From assembly GCF_030035675.1 (NCBI RefSeq), contig NC_084483.1:146727425-146791424 (forward strand): a stretch of 64,000 bases of DNA, in the 5' to 3' direction. The position numbers were made by a program, and so were the translations under genes. The DNA is from Rhineura floridana. Lineage: Eukaryota; Chordata; Lepidosauria; Squamata; Rhineuridae. Positions 54,136 through 64,000 of this stretch are shown here, in pieces; the first letter of the stretch is position 1; each line of letters starts with the position of its first letter. The notes below the pieces were generated by a model, which saw only the letters and a list, made by a program, of their open reading frames with translations, had not been told where the DNA came from and did no database searches.

Positions 54136-54648
54136 CTCCCCAGTCCTAGCCCCAGCTTTAGCTTTAGCCCCAGCTTTAGCTCATGAGGTTTCTGGTTCAA
54201 ACCCTTGTGTCCTTGACTAAAAGACCTTTCATAGTCTTGATTGGCTTTTGGTTTGCTGTCTCAAATGGCTGGTGCTACAACTGAAGTTTTCCCAGCTACT
54301 ACTCCAGCCAGCTTGACATTGCTTCCCTTGCATTTTGTTGTCATTCTTTCTTCACTCTTTCTGCCACCCTGCAACAGCCCAACCCGATGCCCTCCAGATG
54401 TTTTAGACTACAATTCACACTATAGATCACTTCTTTGTCTAGTTGCAGTGTCCTTTATTACAATTGCCATGGCCCCATAACTTCTTGACCTAAGGTGATG
54501 GCCAACTTTGGGTCTAGTTCCAAGCAGGTGTAGACCTGCTGACAGAATGTGCAGAAATGAGGCTTCCAAGCTTTCACTCTTTCATTTACAATTTCTGGCA
54601 ATTTCCCCCAATGTAAATCAGCAATAACTACTGAGAGTGAAAACAGTC
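54136..54648. other. No recognised feature
   Basis: Starts with a short agctttagccc tandem (54150-54180). A 35-base piece of the palindromic MITE (gccctccagatgttttagac) lies near 54390. Otherwise unassigned. Confidence 0.4.
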
Positions 54649-54649
54649 A

Positions 54650-54798
54650 AAGCTATATTTTTTTTTGAGTTATTATATTTATTGTATTTATATATTGTGC
54701 CTGCTTTTACCTTTTATGTACACCGCCCAGAGAGCATTCGGGCTTAGGGCGGTATATAAATTAAAATAAATAAATAAATAAATAAATAAATAAATATG
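54650..54798 (+). mobile_element. L2 3' UTR-only copy
   Basis: tattgtatttatatattgtg, ttttatgtacaccgcccaga, gagcattcgggcttagggcg and gtatataaattaaaataaat repeat the 3' UTR of the L2 at 60.2-60.4 kb almost exactly. It ends in an aaat tail: a severely 5'-truncated young insertion. Confidence 0.9.
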
Positions 54799-55730
54799 AA
54801 TTTGAAACTCATTAAGCTGAACAAAGAACCATCATTCTAGAATGGGATTCTAGAAGCAAATGACCCTAGTAAGTATTTACAATTCTTTTTCTTTCTTTTT
54901 TGTGAAAGTGATATGCTCCTGCAAATATGAATCCAAATTCTATGATTCATCTTCCTTGTGGATGGTTTAACCATAAGTATTTACGCAGAAGTTTCTTCCC
55001 ATATATAGTTTGGCTTTTATGACTTCTCAGTTACTGTTATTTGTTGTTAGCTGATGTCTTCATACTGACTCAACTTTTCCTCAACTTCATTCATAAAGCT
55101 GATACCAACCCAAACGTTCTATAACCTTCCTAAGTCAACATTGTTCATGCTACATTAACCAGGAAATACCAAAAGAAATATGTTTTCTTTGAGTGCTTCC
55201 CAGGTTTTTAAGGTTAGTAAAGAGCAGAGCTTGTTTTATTTATTTTTTAAGGTCAGGGGAAGATATTCTGTCTCCTCCATATACTTTATCAATGAATAAT
55301 ATACAGTACTCTCTGCAAAAAGAAGGAAATTGCAGCCCATTAGAGTATTCTGTGTGGTCTGCCGCCCTTTGGGTTGGTGCCCATGTTAAACAGTCTGTGG
55401 TCCCTCCTCTTTCTTCGTATGGCCTGCATTATTTGTCAATCAACATTACACATGCTGAGAAAACTGGAACACTCAGCCTGGAAGAGGGCTTTTCATTATA
55501 TTAACATCCATGCAAGGCCACAACGATACTGACCTGCCTCTGGAAATCAAAGGAGCACTAGCAAGACTTTCAAGGCCTGAAAAAGTAAAGACCGAGATAT
55601 CGAGTCCAGGTTAGTTAATCTCACTAGATAAACCCCTTTCACTAAAGGTGAAACAGAATGTTACAAAGTTTATGTATGCATTTCCACACAAAGAAAGGAA
55701 CAGGAAGGAAAAAGGCATGCATAGCATAAA
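54799..55730. other. No recognised feature
   Basis: Unassigned AT-rich sequence. Confidence 0.4.
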
Positions 55731-55731
55731 C

Positions 55732-55866
55732 CAGGGATGGGAAACCTATCACCCTCCTGAAGTAGCTAGATTACTCCAATCACCTATGATCATTGGCAAT
55801 ACTGGCTGATGCTGATGGGAGTTGTCATCCAACAACTTCTGGAGAATTGCAGAATCCTCACCTCTA
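55732..55866 (+). mobile_element. Decayed copy of the GGGGTGGGGAACC palindromic MITE
   Basis: ccagggatgggaaacctatc, atgatcattggcaatactgg and gctgatgctgatgggagttg match the 20.9-kb copy. Confidence 0.6.
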
Positions 55867-56464
55867 GTATGAACCAATGGTTTTCAAACTTTATTCTGAG
55901 GATTCCCCATACATTTTGCAAGAGTATATCAACGGGATCAATAAAGACAGTTTGCCCATGACTGTCCATCAGGATTGTTGTTAAGGGTGGGCCCATGGGG
56001 TATGGGCCCCAGATCTTTTCCTGAGTGCCTCAAATGTTTCTAATGAATTCATTATTGATATATAGAAATTATTGAATTGTAATGAATTCAGGGGAAATTG
56101 GATTAGGGGATGATTTTGGTTACTGAGTACGAAATTAATTTGGAGGAATAAATAAATTAAAGATGACTTTATCTAGAGATTTGGGGAGTAATGAATGGGA
56201 ATTAAATTGATTTGGAGCAGGATCTGTTGGGAAATTAGTTGTGGGTAAAGAAGAGGAATTGATTTGTGGTAATCTAGAGTGGGGTGCAAATTAATTTCAA
56301 AAATTATCTGGGGTAATTTGAAGGGGAAATTAGATGGCTTGCCTTCTGTGATATTTAAAGTTTAAACTTGCATCTCTACATATAAACCAGCATCTGCAAA
56401 CTTTATGCAATTTTTAAACCTATGGGTCTGTGTAGCACTGTTATCCATCCTGACCTGCAAGCAT
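55867..56464. other. No recognised feature
   Basis: AT-rich; 56.05-56.33 kb repeats aattaattt/ggggtaat-like words irregularly without a clear unit. Confidence 0.4.
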
Positions 56465-56465
56465 G

Positions 56466-56611
56466 AACCATAGTTCAGTGTCAAAGCATCTGCTTTGCAT
56501 GCAGAAGATCCCAGGTTCAATCCCCTGCATCTCCAGGTGGGGCTGAGAGGGAACTCTGTCTGAAACCCTGGATAACCACTGCAAGTCAGTGTAGACAATA
56601 ATGAGCTAGAT
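56466..56611 (+). mobile_element. Sauria-type SINE, 5' part, interrupted by a hAT element
   Basis: catagttcagtgtcaaagca (A-box region), gctttgcatgcagaagatcc, caggttcaatcccctgcatc (B box), gaaaccctggataaccactg and cagtgtagacaataatgagc. The last 8 bases, agctagat, are duplicated at 57145. The SINE resumes there. Confidence 0.9.
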
Positions 56612-57144
56612 CAGTGGTTACCAACCTGGGGGCCAGGACCCCCAGGGGGGCCGTGAAGTAATCCAGAAAGGGCCGTGAACAGTAAAGAAATGAATTATTT
56701 ATTATTTTTTAAAAAAAAGTCTTCACTCCTTCTACACTGTCTGCTTTCCACTGCCGCTGCAGATGACACCTCCCCCTTGCTCCAAACGAGAGGGGAGGCC
56801 TTTTCCTGAAGTGCCAGAGCATCTTTCAGACGCACTAAGGGCAGGCATCTGCCTATAAAATACATGGCAGATGCCAAAGGAGGTTGAGGGTGGAGCTACC
56901 AGGAAGAAGAGGGGATTACTATCACTGATTCCTGTCTCCTTGCACTGCCGCTACTGGCAACGGCCTTACTTAGAATGAGAGGAGAGAGGTTTTTGTGAAG
57001 CAAAAAGAAGCAAGCCTGCAAAGAAAGGCTGCTTTCCCCCTTCCTTCCTGGCAGCCAGCCAGCCTGCCTCCCTAGGGGGAGGGGGTCCCAAAAAGTGTCA
57101 GCTTATAAAGGGGGTCCCGTGCTCATAAAGGTTGGGAACCACTG
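56612..57144. mobile_element. Non-autonomous hAT DNA transposon inserted in the SINE
   Basis: 533 bases. The left end cagtggttaccaacctgg and the complement of the right end, cagtggttcccaaccttt, form ~17-base inverted repeats with one mismatch. The insertion is flanked by a perfect 8-bp duplication agctagat (56604-56611 and 57145-57152), the hAT signature. No transposase ORF. The interior is G-rich near the left end (gggggccgtgaagtaatcc) and carries a reduced copy of it near the right end. Confidence 0.93.
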
Positions 57145-57185
57145 AGCTAGATGGACCAATGTACCTTATCTTATGGTCGCTGTTT
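57145..57185 (+). mobile_element. Sauria-type SINE, 3' part
   Basis: agctagatggaccaatgtac and cttatcttatggtcgctgtt complete the SINE begun at 56466. Confidence 0.85.
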
Positions 57186-57274
57186 TGCTTTGAGACACTT
57201 CTTTGTTTCACTATGAGCCGCAAAGAACCCAAATATTGTTGGTCAACATTCTGTAAAACCTGGGTGTGCAGTGC

Positions 57275-57870
57275 ATTGTAGAATATTTTATTTACTGCAT
57301 TATGGGAATTTACATACTGCTGTCTGCTTTGCAACTCACAATAAAAAAAAACAAAATTTACAATATAAAAATTAAAAATAACATCTAAAACAAAGTGAAT
57401 AAACTGAAAGCAACAGGTGAAGATAAACAACAATAGTCAGAAATCAGATAAAACAGGAGAAACACAATTCAACCTTTTTTAAAAAAATTATAGAGTGAAA
57501 ATGTGTTAACCTGTTGTTTAAAAATGACAATATTGGTGCTTCGCACGTTTTTATGGGAAGAGTGTTTCATAAATGGGGCTTCACCAGTGACAAAACCCAC
57601 CCATCTAATCTCAGAAGGTGGTGGCACCTAAAGAAGTCCCTCTGGGGTAGATATTAAAGATCACATAGCTCTTATAGGAAAAAGCAGCCCCAATAACTCT
57701 GGTCTCAGGTCTCCAGATATGTCATGATCTTCTGCAATAAGGAGGGGTTTGAGGCAGATATACAAGGGTTCTTCAGGATACAACACAGGAAGTATTCCTG
57801 CATTATATGAAGTTTAGAAGTTACTAGCTTTAGTAAGGGTGTATGTACACTTTAGAATGAATGAAAAATT
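57275..57870 (-). mobile_element. Old L2 LINE, 3' portion
   Basis: The plus strand has tattttatttactgcattat (tail side), catctaaaacaaagtg, gagtgtttcataaatggggc, catctaatctcagaaggtgg and ctgcattatatgaagtttag, the reverse of L2 C-terminal coding plus UTR (compare 12.9-13.2 kb). Heavily decayed. Confidence 0.65.
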
Positions 57871-58299
57871 GGACCAAAGGAGGCCATTCAGTTTCAGTTT
57901 CATTCAATACATAACAAATTAATTGAGGAATGAGTGATTACGATTTGTTTCTTCCATTCTTGCCCCATTTGTTCCTCCTTTGTGCTCTTCTGGTTTGGGG
58001 TGACTTCACTGTAATGACTTCACTGTAATGTTAGCAATGGTGACTGCCTCCTAGTGGCTGCCATTTCATTGAGCAAATGATGTCTTATTCTGGAACATTG
58101 AGGGTAAATAAAATGGATGGCAGCAGAGGGGACTGCATCTGCCATTTTTCTGCAGAGTAACTCAAAACACAACATTTGGGACATTGTGAGAAAATGCAGT
58201 GATAGCTGCCAGGTGTTCTACTACCACAAGTGGCAGCAAAGAAAGAAGGAAGACAATGACTGTAACAAAATAATTTTGATTTCTAAGAATGGATAAGAA

Positions 58300-58392
58300 A
58301 ATGACAGTGCAGTCCTTAGCATGTTTAGTCAGAAGGAAGTCCCACTAAATCCAGTGGGACTTACTGGAGTGTATTTTAAGATTGCTGCCTGA
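58300..58392. mobile_element. Short palindromic repeat (AAGTCCCACT...AGTGGGACTT)
   Basis: gtgcagtccttagcatgttt, agaaggaagtcccactaaat and ccagtgggacttactggagt form an imperfect palindrome of a short inverted-repeat element frequent in squamates. It ends at the edge of the Q-rich segment. Confidence 0.6.
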
Positions 58393-58404
58393 ATGCAATT
58401 TCTA

Positions 58405-58668
58405 TAAATTGCTACCCGCCTCCTCCTCCAGGCAAGGCCCAGGCCCAGGCCCACAAGCCCAAGTTGTCACAGCCATCACCCAACATGAACCGCCACCAGC
58501 AAGCAGCAGCAGCTGCTGCAGCAGAAGCCCAGGGAGCAGCAGCTGAGTGAGGCCAAGGACATGGAGATGGAAGAAAGCCTATCTGGACACATTGGATTTG
58601 CCTTGCCTGCTGCCGCCGGACCCCAGCCTGAAGCCCAGCCACCCCAAGCCGCAGAGCCTCATGGCTGC

Positions 58669-58699
<31 letters not shown>

Positions 58700-58990
58700 T
58701 CCTCCTCCTCCAGTGCTCCTCGCTGTCACCGGTGCCACCACCTGATGTGGGGCCTCCTGCTCAACAACAGCAGCCACTGCCACATCTGCCTCCTCCTCCA
58801 GGTAAGGCCCAGGCCCCCAAGCCCAAGCTGCCACAGCTGCTGTACAACATGAACCACCACCAGCAACAGCAGCAGCAGTGGCAGCAGAAGCCCAGAGAGC
58901 AGCAGCTGAGCAAGCCCGAGGACATGGAGATGGAAGCAAGCCTGTCTAGACACTGGGGGAAGACACTGCTACCAAGGAATCTTTGAAGGA
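58405..58990 (+). other. Glutamine/proline-rich ORF on a tandemly duplicated coding-like unit
   Basis: 141 codons from ATG 58561 to a stop at 58984-58986, with CAG-encoded glutamine tracts, PPDVGPPAQQQQPLPHLPPP and KAQAPKPKLPQLLYNMNHHQ followed by QQQQQQWQQKPREQQLSKPE. A related unit precedes it (58428-58602): ccaggcaaggcccaggccc ... catggagatggaagaaagcc, repeated at 58791-58955 as ccaggtaaggcccaggccc ... catggagatggaagcaagcc. In the first unit the frame gives alanine instead of glutamine from the same CAG run, so one unit is shifted. The source gene is not identified; a retrocopy or exon fragment of a Q-rich nuclear protein is possible. Confidence 0.45.
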
Positions 58991-59031
58991 TATGGACTGT
59001 TATACAATGATGGGGCTTTACTGTATATTTG

Positions 59032-59072
59032 TTTCTCTCTCTCTCTCTGTCTGTCTGTCTGTCTCTCTTTCA
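59032..59072 (+). repeat. TC/TGTC microsatellite
   Basis: tctctctctctctctctgtc followed by tgtctgtctgtctgtctctc. Confidence 0.9.
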
Positions 59073-59094
59073 GACTAGATTGATTTCAGATTTC

Positions 59095-59280
59095 AGCCTG
59101 TTTTGTGATATTTTGTGCTGTTATTCATACTGTTGTAGTTTTTAAAATTATTATTATGTTCTGAATTGTTTTTATTATATTGTTTTGTTCTTGCTATGGA
59201 AGTTGCTTTGGGGTTACCTGGTGATGAAAAGCGGCATACAAATATACTAAATAAATAAATAAAATAAATATAAATCAATA
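59095..59280 (+). mobile_element. LINE 3' tail (L2-like)
   Basis: gctatggaagttgctttggg, tgatgaaaagcggcatacaa, then atatactaaataaataaat: UTR-only LINE 3' end with simple tail. Confidence 0.6.
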
Positions 59281-59349
59281 ATGAAACAAATAATGTGCAG
59301 CCAGTTGGTAAAAGCAGGCTCTCGAATACTCTAGAGGTTCTTTCCCCAA

Positions 59350-59404
59350 GATTAGGGATGGGAGAATTTCAATTCGATTCACATTTGAAGCTGAATCTAT
59401 CAAA
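59350..59404 (+). mobile_element. Head of the GGATGGG inverted-repeat element, cut by an L2
   Basis: attagggatgggagaatttc, aattcgattcacatttgaag match (in inverse) the terminal repeat at 16338-16373. The L2 begins immediately afterwards. Confidence 0.65.
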
Positions 59405-60415
59405 ACCGTTGCCTGACCGCAATAATGGACTGGATGGGGGCTAACAAACTGAAGCTCAATCCAGACAAGACCGAGACGCTGTTGGTGAGTGCCTTCACTG
59501 CCCAGATGGAGGATGTTCATCCTGTTCTTGATGGGGTTACACTCCCCTTGAAGGAACAGGTTCGTAGCTTGGGAGTTCTTTTCGATCCTTCCTTGTCTCT
59601 CGAGGCCCAGGTGGCCTCGGTGGCACAGAACGCTTTTTACCATCTTCGACTGGTAGCCCAGCTACGTCCCTATCTGGACAGTGATGACCTCGCCTCAGTT
59701 GTTCACGCTCTGGTAACTTCTAGATTGGACTACTGCAATGCGCTCTACGTTGGGCTGTCCTTGAAGATAGTTTGGAAACTACAGCTAGTCCAGAATGCAG
59801 CAGCCAGACTACTGACGCGGACCAGAAGGTCTGCTCATATAACACCTGTTCTGGCCCGTCTGCACTGGCTTCCTATTTGTTTCCGGGCTAAATTCAAAGT
59901 GCTGGTTTTGACCTATAAAGCCCTACACGGCATGGGACCGCAATACCTGGTGGAACGCCTCTCCCAATACGAACCTACCCGTACACTGCGCTCGACATCT
60001 AAGGCCCTTCTCCGAGTCCCATCCCATCGAGAAGCTCGGAGGGTAGTGACCAGAACCAGGGCCTTCTTGGTGGTGGCCCCCGAATTGTGGAATAGTCTCC
60101 CCGATGAGGTACGCCTGGCGCCGACGCTGCTATCTTTTCGGCACCAGGTGAAAACCTTTTTATTCTCCCAGGCATTTTAAAATGTATTTTAATCATTGTT
60201 TTTATAGTGTATTTTAAACAGTATCTTATTATTGTGATATTTTGATGTTGCTTTATTTTTGTTGCTTGTTGTTTTGATTTTTGATTCTGTTATATTTACT
60301 GTATTTATATATCTTGCTTGTTTTATCTTTTATGTACACCGCCCAGAGAGCCTTTTTGGCTTAGGGCGGTATATAAATAAAATAAAATAAATAATAATAA
60401 TAAATAAATTAGTCA
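59405..60415 (+). mobile_element. Young 5'-truncated L2 LINE
   Basis: An open 251-codon frame (59425-60180), MDWMGANKLKLNPDKTETLL to RHQVKTFLFSQAF, is nearly identical to the C-terminal quarter of the intact L2 at 12.8-13.6 kb. It starts just after the YADD motif, so it retains no polymerase active site. The 3' UTR (60181-60390) contains atgtacaccgcccagagagc and cttagggcggtatataaat, then an aaat/aat tail. Confidence 0.93.
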
Positions 60416-60449
60416 CAGTGTAGGAACAGTTATCAGTGTTTCAATTGTT

Positions 60450-60530
60450 ATTTATTTATTTATTTATTATTTGATTTATATCCTGCCCTTTCTCCCAGCA
60501 GGAGCCCAGGGCAGCTCGGCTTTGTTGCTT
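60450..60530 (-). mobile_element. LINE 3' end fragment
   Basis: ttatttatttatttattatt, tgatttatatcctgcccttt, ctcccagcaggagcccaggg: reverse complement of an L2-type terminus of another subfamily. Confidence 0.7.
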
Positions 60531-63485
60531 TGTTGAAAGAAACATTAGAATAAATCCAGCCCCCACCAAATCTGAAAGGCAAACTTCATCTAAGATACTG
60601 GAAAATATAACATTTGAAACACCTCTTTAGTTTTTTTGGGGGGGGGGTTAACCAAACATGGCATTGTTCTAAAACAGAAGACAGGAATAAGAAACGTACA
60701 GCAATCCTCTCTAGTTATTTCTGGCTATAACATGAAGCAAAGTCCACCTTAGGTTAAGTTATCAAGAAAAGGACATCAGTACTGATGGAGAGAAATAAAA
60801 GCATTACAAAAAGCAAAGAGCTGTCTAAAATTTCCTCCCTATTAGAGGCACATTTGGGTTTACAGAGTGTGACTAAAAAAGAGAATACATGACGCATATG
60901 TAGTCATTCCTTGAACATTTCAAAATCCAGAGCATACTAGAAAAAAAATGGTTAGGGACAGGTGCCAACTGCAGAGACATTGCTAGCTGGAAATGAGGGT
61001 TCTACAATGTCTTTAATGATATTAACATACTTCCATTAGCAGGCCCTGATGAAATTCACTTTCAAGAAATTAGCTGAGATGTACGCAGATGTAGAGAACT
61101 GGGAAGATAAAAAAGAAGCAGACTAACTTTTACTCAGCCTGGTTAATGGTGTCTATTTGAAAGAACAGATAAATGGATTCCAATGTATAAAACCAGAAAG
61201 ATGAGATAGGATATTAAGAAATGGGAGGACAAGACAGCAGTCACTCCTTCCTGCTCCAGATTCTACACACACAATTCAGTTACACATCTCCCTTTCATTT
61301 CATTTCAGTAGGGATCGTTCCCATTGGATTGTGCCCAGAGAGGGCAATTAATCAGTAAAGCAAGTTGCATTGTATTATATTAGAATCTTATTAAAATGGA
61401 AATTACCCCAAAAGAATATTGAATAAGTAGAAAGGGCCACAGGAGGTATCTGTTAAACTACAAAATGAACAAGAAAAGAAATAATTAAACAATTCTTTAA
61501 TTAATCACGACGACAAGGAAAAGAGAGAGCAGTGTATCAGTCAGCAAGTCAGTGAAGCTATTTAAAACATTAGCCATGGAATGAGAGAGATGATCAAATT
61601 AATTAATCAAGCAGTCTATCAGCAACAAGGTAATCAGTCACACAGGGAAATGAGAAAGAGCACACTGAGAATCTAGCTGGATTCCCAAAGGCAGTTTTCC
61701 ACAGATATCACTACTGATGCTTAGGTGAAAGAACAAATAAATACAGAGTTCTTTCTTGTGCTTTTTATTTATTTAGATTTGTAACCCATTTTATTCTGAA
61801 GCATCTGAGTAACTTTGGGATCCAGACTCCCTCCAGCTACCTTTCTCCTACCCATGCCCTCTCCAGCCTTTGAAGACAAAGCTCTGATGTCCTGCTGCCC
61901 TCTGGTCACCTGAGACACTGCCTCCATCACCCGCACCATTAGGTGGATTCTCAGTATCTCTTCACCTGTTTGTGCAGATGTCTCAGCTCTCAGCACTCTC
62001 TCTCATTCTCTTCTTCAACCCCTGCCTTTTCTGTAGGATGAGGGTTGCTTATGAGCATCAGTGTTACCCATTGCCTCTCATCTGGGCCAACAGTGTTTAT
62101 TTCTGCTTGGGCCAACCAGAGCAGAAGAAAACATTTGCACTGAACAGCTGTGGTGTCATACAGTAACAACTATGGATGGACATAATAATCTCCAGCCTGT
62201 GTCAATTTTGCCTATGTTCATTTATAAGTCTGTTGCATGCCATTACTGCATTAATTGGTGGTTTTTTTTAAAGAAAAAGTGTACTTATGTACATATTTTA
62301 TCACAAAGACATATTTAAATACTTTTTTATTTCAGTGAATGCATTTCTGAATGTATGTTATCCTAGAAATACCAATTTTAAACACATTTTGGTACTTTTT
62401 GGAGCCAAACACTGTACAGAAAAACTTAGAGAAGTGTAAAACCCAAAGAATAATTATTATCTGATCTGCATATTAGCCTGAGAGGGGTGGATCAGGTCAG
62501 TTCACATTGGAATTTACAGAAATCAAATTCCTCAAGTATCCTTAATATCAGCATATTAAAAAGTCATAGTCAAACCATTCAGTTTAAATACAAGAAATAA
62601 AACCAAAGGAATATTAACACTCCAACCCCCACCCAAGCCAATGGGGAGGGTCCACAGGAATGGGCTATCTACATACCCTCTTCTGACTTATTTTATGCCA
62701 TGCCCTCACCTTGCTAACACACTTCTTTTAGCAGAGGGAGACGTATTTTCTACTTTTACAGCAAAGATGTGTTAGGGATTTCTTTCTATATTCCCGCAGC
62801 CCCCTTGCTATAATGACTCAGGTATCCAGGCAAGCCCACAGCTCTGTTGATCCCCTGTAACCTGATATTGTATCACTCCTTCAGGTACTTGCTCCCACCA
62901 CAGATAAATGTATCTGATTCATCCTTAGTGTAGCCAATGACAAGGTGTATATGTGTGAAAACAAAACAGTATTTATTAAAGTACAGATGTTATGAAAAAG
63001 AGCAAGTTCACTTTGTGTTCATAAGCATATAGTTTCAATATGTTTATCATCTTAGTCTTTCATATAAGTTACTAGAGGTTCTTTAAGCTGTTAAACTCCT
63101 ACCTATCCTACCCACTCTATGATATTCCTAATCTATCTCACCCTTCCTCAGTCTAAACCTAAAATTAAAATCAAACATTGAACCTATCCTGACTATCTAC
63201 CAACCTCCTCACAACCCTATTCAAACACTATTCAAGTCCTATCCAACTGCCACACTGTCACACACTCAGATATAAACATTCAACCAGTACACTCCAGCAT
63301 TCTACTCACTCATTCCCCTCTCCCAACACTCACCGCTTACTTAAACATTCTGATAGCAACTCTTATTATAAATATCAGAAAACATAAGCATAAACATTAT
63401 AATGTAAAGGTATAGAACATCACATTCCACAGTGTCACTCTTGATCAATCACAAGAAGAACATCATGGGGCATAGGAATGGGCAC
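60531..63485. other. Long stretch without recognised gene or repeat
   Basis: About 3 kb of unassigned AT-rich sequence. It includes a tttatttatttag block near 61765 that may be an LINE tail, and a low-G C/A/T-rich stretch at 63080-63350 similar in character to 1795-2012. Confidence 0.4.
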
Positions 63486-63489
63486 AATG

Positions 63490-63692
63490 CTCTATGTTGG
63501 GCCTAAACTATTTTTATAGATTAAAAGTAGCACTTTGAATTGTGGCCAAGCCAGAATATAGGCTAGAGCACTAATATAACATGTTCCTTGTGATCTACAC
63601 CCATGAAGCAGGCAGCTGAATTCTGTAGTAGCTGAAGTGGATGAAAAGTCATTAAGGGTTGCCCCATACAAAGCAAATTCTAGTTCTCTGTT
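63490..63692 (-). mobile_element. Old L2 fragment, C-terminal coding region
   Basis: agtagcactttgaattgtgg, gtagtagctgaagtggatga and gggttgccccatacaaagca parallel, with divergence, the L2 complement at 13.09-13.26 kb. Confidence 0.65.
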
Positions 63693-63699
63693 CATGAAA

Positions 63700-63897
63700 T
63701 TAGAGAAGGCCTGTAGCTCAGATGTAGAGCATCTGTTTGGCATACAAAAAGGTCCCAGATCCAATCCCTGGCATCTCTGGGAGGGCTGGAAGAAACCCTT
63801 CTGAGAGACAAATACTGGAGAGTGGCTGCCAGTCAGCAAATATAACACTAAGCTAGATGGACCAATGTTCTGACTAAGACAGGTTCCTATGCTCCGA
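63700..63897 (+). mobile_element. Sauria-type tRNA-derived SINE
   Basis: gaaggcctgtagctcagatg and tagagcatctgtttggcata (A box), aggtcccagatccaatccct (B box), ggagagtggctgccagtcag, agctagatggaccaatgttc and tgactaagacaggttcctat. Complete and oriented forward. It is directly joined to the old L2. Confidence 0.9.
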
Positions 63898-64000
63898 AGT
63901 TGTAAATGCACAAATGAATCTGGTCAGGAGACAGAGAAAATCAATAGTGATAGCTGTGTGTGTGCTCTATAGCATCCTCATCCCACTGGAGTCTGTGTCT

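Noticed and set aside
61769-61996. 75-codon minus-strand frame as a small gene
   Set aside because: Looks superficially helical and charged, but no family match and no supporting context; not strong enough to list.
63705-63790. A functional tRNA gene
   Set aside because: The A- and B-box-like sequences belong to a Sauria SINE with its characteristic body and tail; no cloverleaf with a proper acceptor stem is seen. The same applies to the other SINE heads at 6.8, 21.9 and 56.5 kb.

Overview
This window looks like squamate (lizard) nuclear DNA made almost entirely of intergenic or intronic sequence and transposable elements. The evidence is the mix of repeats: Sauria-type tRNA SINEs, RTE-BovB 3' ends, CR1 copies ending in the 8-bp repeat atgttctt, several ages of L2, non-mammalian L1, an I-superfamily (Ingi/Vingi-like) LINE, a DIRS tyrosine-recombinase fossil and many short inverted-repeat DNA elements. 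I found no intact host gene. The host-derived pieces are a broken processed retrocopy of ANKRD27 (about 4.35-5.34 kb), an unidentified glutamine-rich ORF built on a tandem duplication (58.4-59.0 kb), and one unexplained 111-codon open frame (48.5-48.9 kb).

Layout. 0-12 kb is mostly unique AT-rich DNA with a BovB fragment, small CR1, SINE and MITE pieces and the ANKRD27 retrocopy. At 12.4-16.4 kb a near full-length L2 (minus strand, 1009-codon ORF) sits inside a terminal-inverted-repeat element. At 18.2-20.8 kb an old L2 lies between hAT-like ends. The centrepiece is 24.0-35.6 kb: a full-length I-like LINE with a perfect 14-bp target duplication, split near its 5' end by a nearly full-length CR1. 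That CR1 has a 5' UTR with an 11-copy 17-bp tandem repeat, an SGNH-esterase ORF1, and an endonuclease/reverse transcriptase ORF2.

35.6-44 kb is a fossil bed: an L1 fragment inside an oppositely oriented CR1; a palindromic MITE; and a DIRS fossil interrupted by an old CR1 that itself holds an L2 tail. 49.5-53.1 kb is a minus-strand L2 that received a younger L2 and a solo LTR. 53.5-64 kb holds BovB, L2 and SINE pieces, a hAT element inserted in a Sauria SINE with a perfect 8-bp duplication, the Q-rich ORF and a young 5'-truncated L2.

The elements do not form a host pathway. What links them is retrotransposition biology: the LINEs supply endonuclease and reverse transcriptase, the SINEs are presumed parasites of BovB/L2-type machinery, and the ANKRD27 copy is an mRNA captured by such machinery. 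The least expected observations are in the I-like LINE. Its ORF1 and ORF2 share a frame and are split by one UGA, the ORF2 endonuclease has no upstream ATG, and all three ORF2 frameshifts coincide with A-runs of 8 or more. The near full-length L2 has an otherwise open ORF but carries YADN in place of the catalytic YADD.
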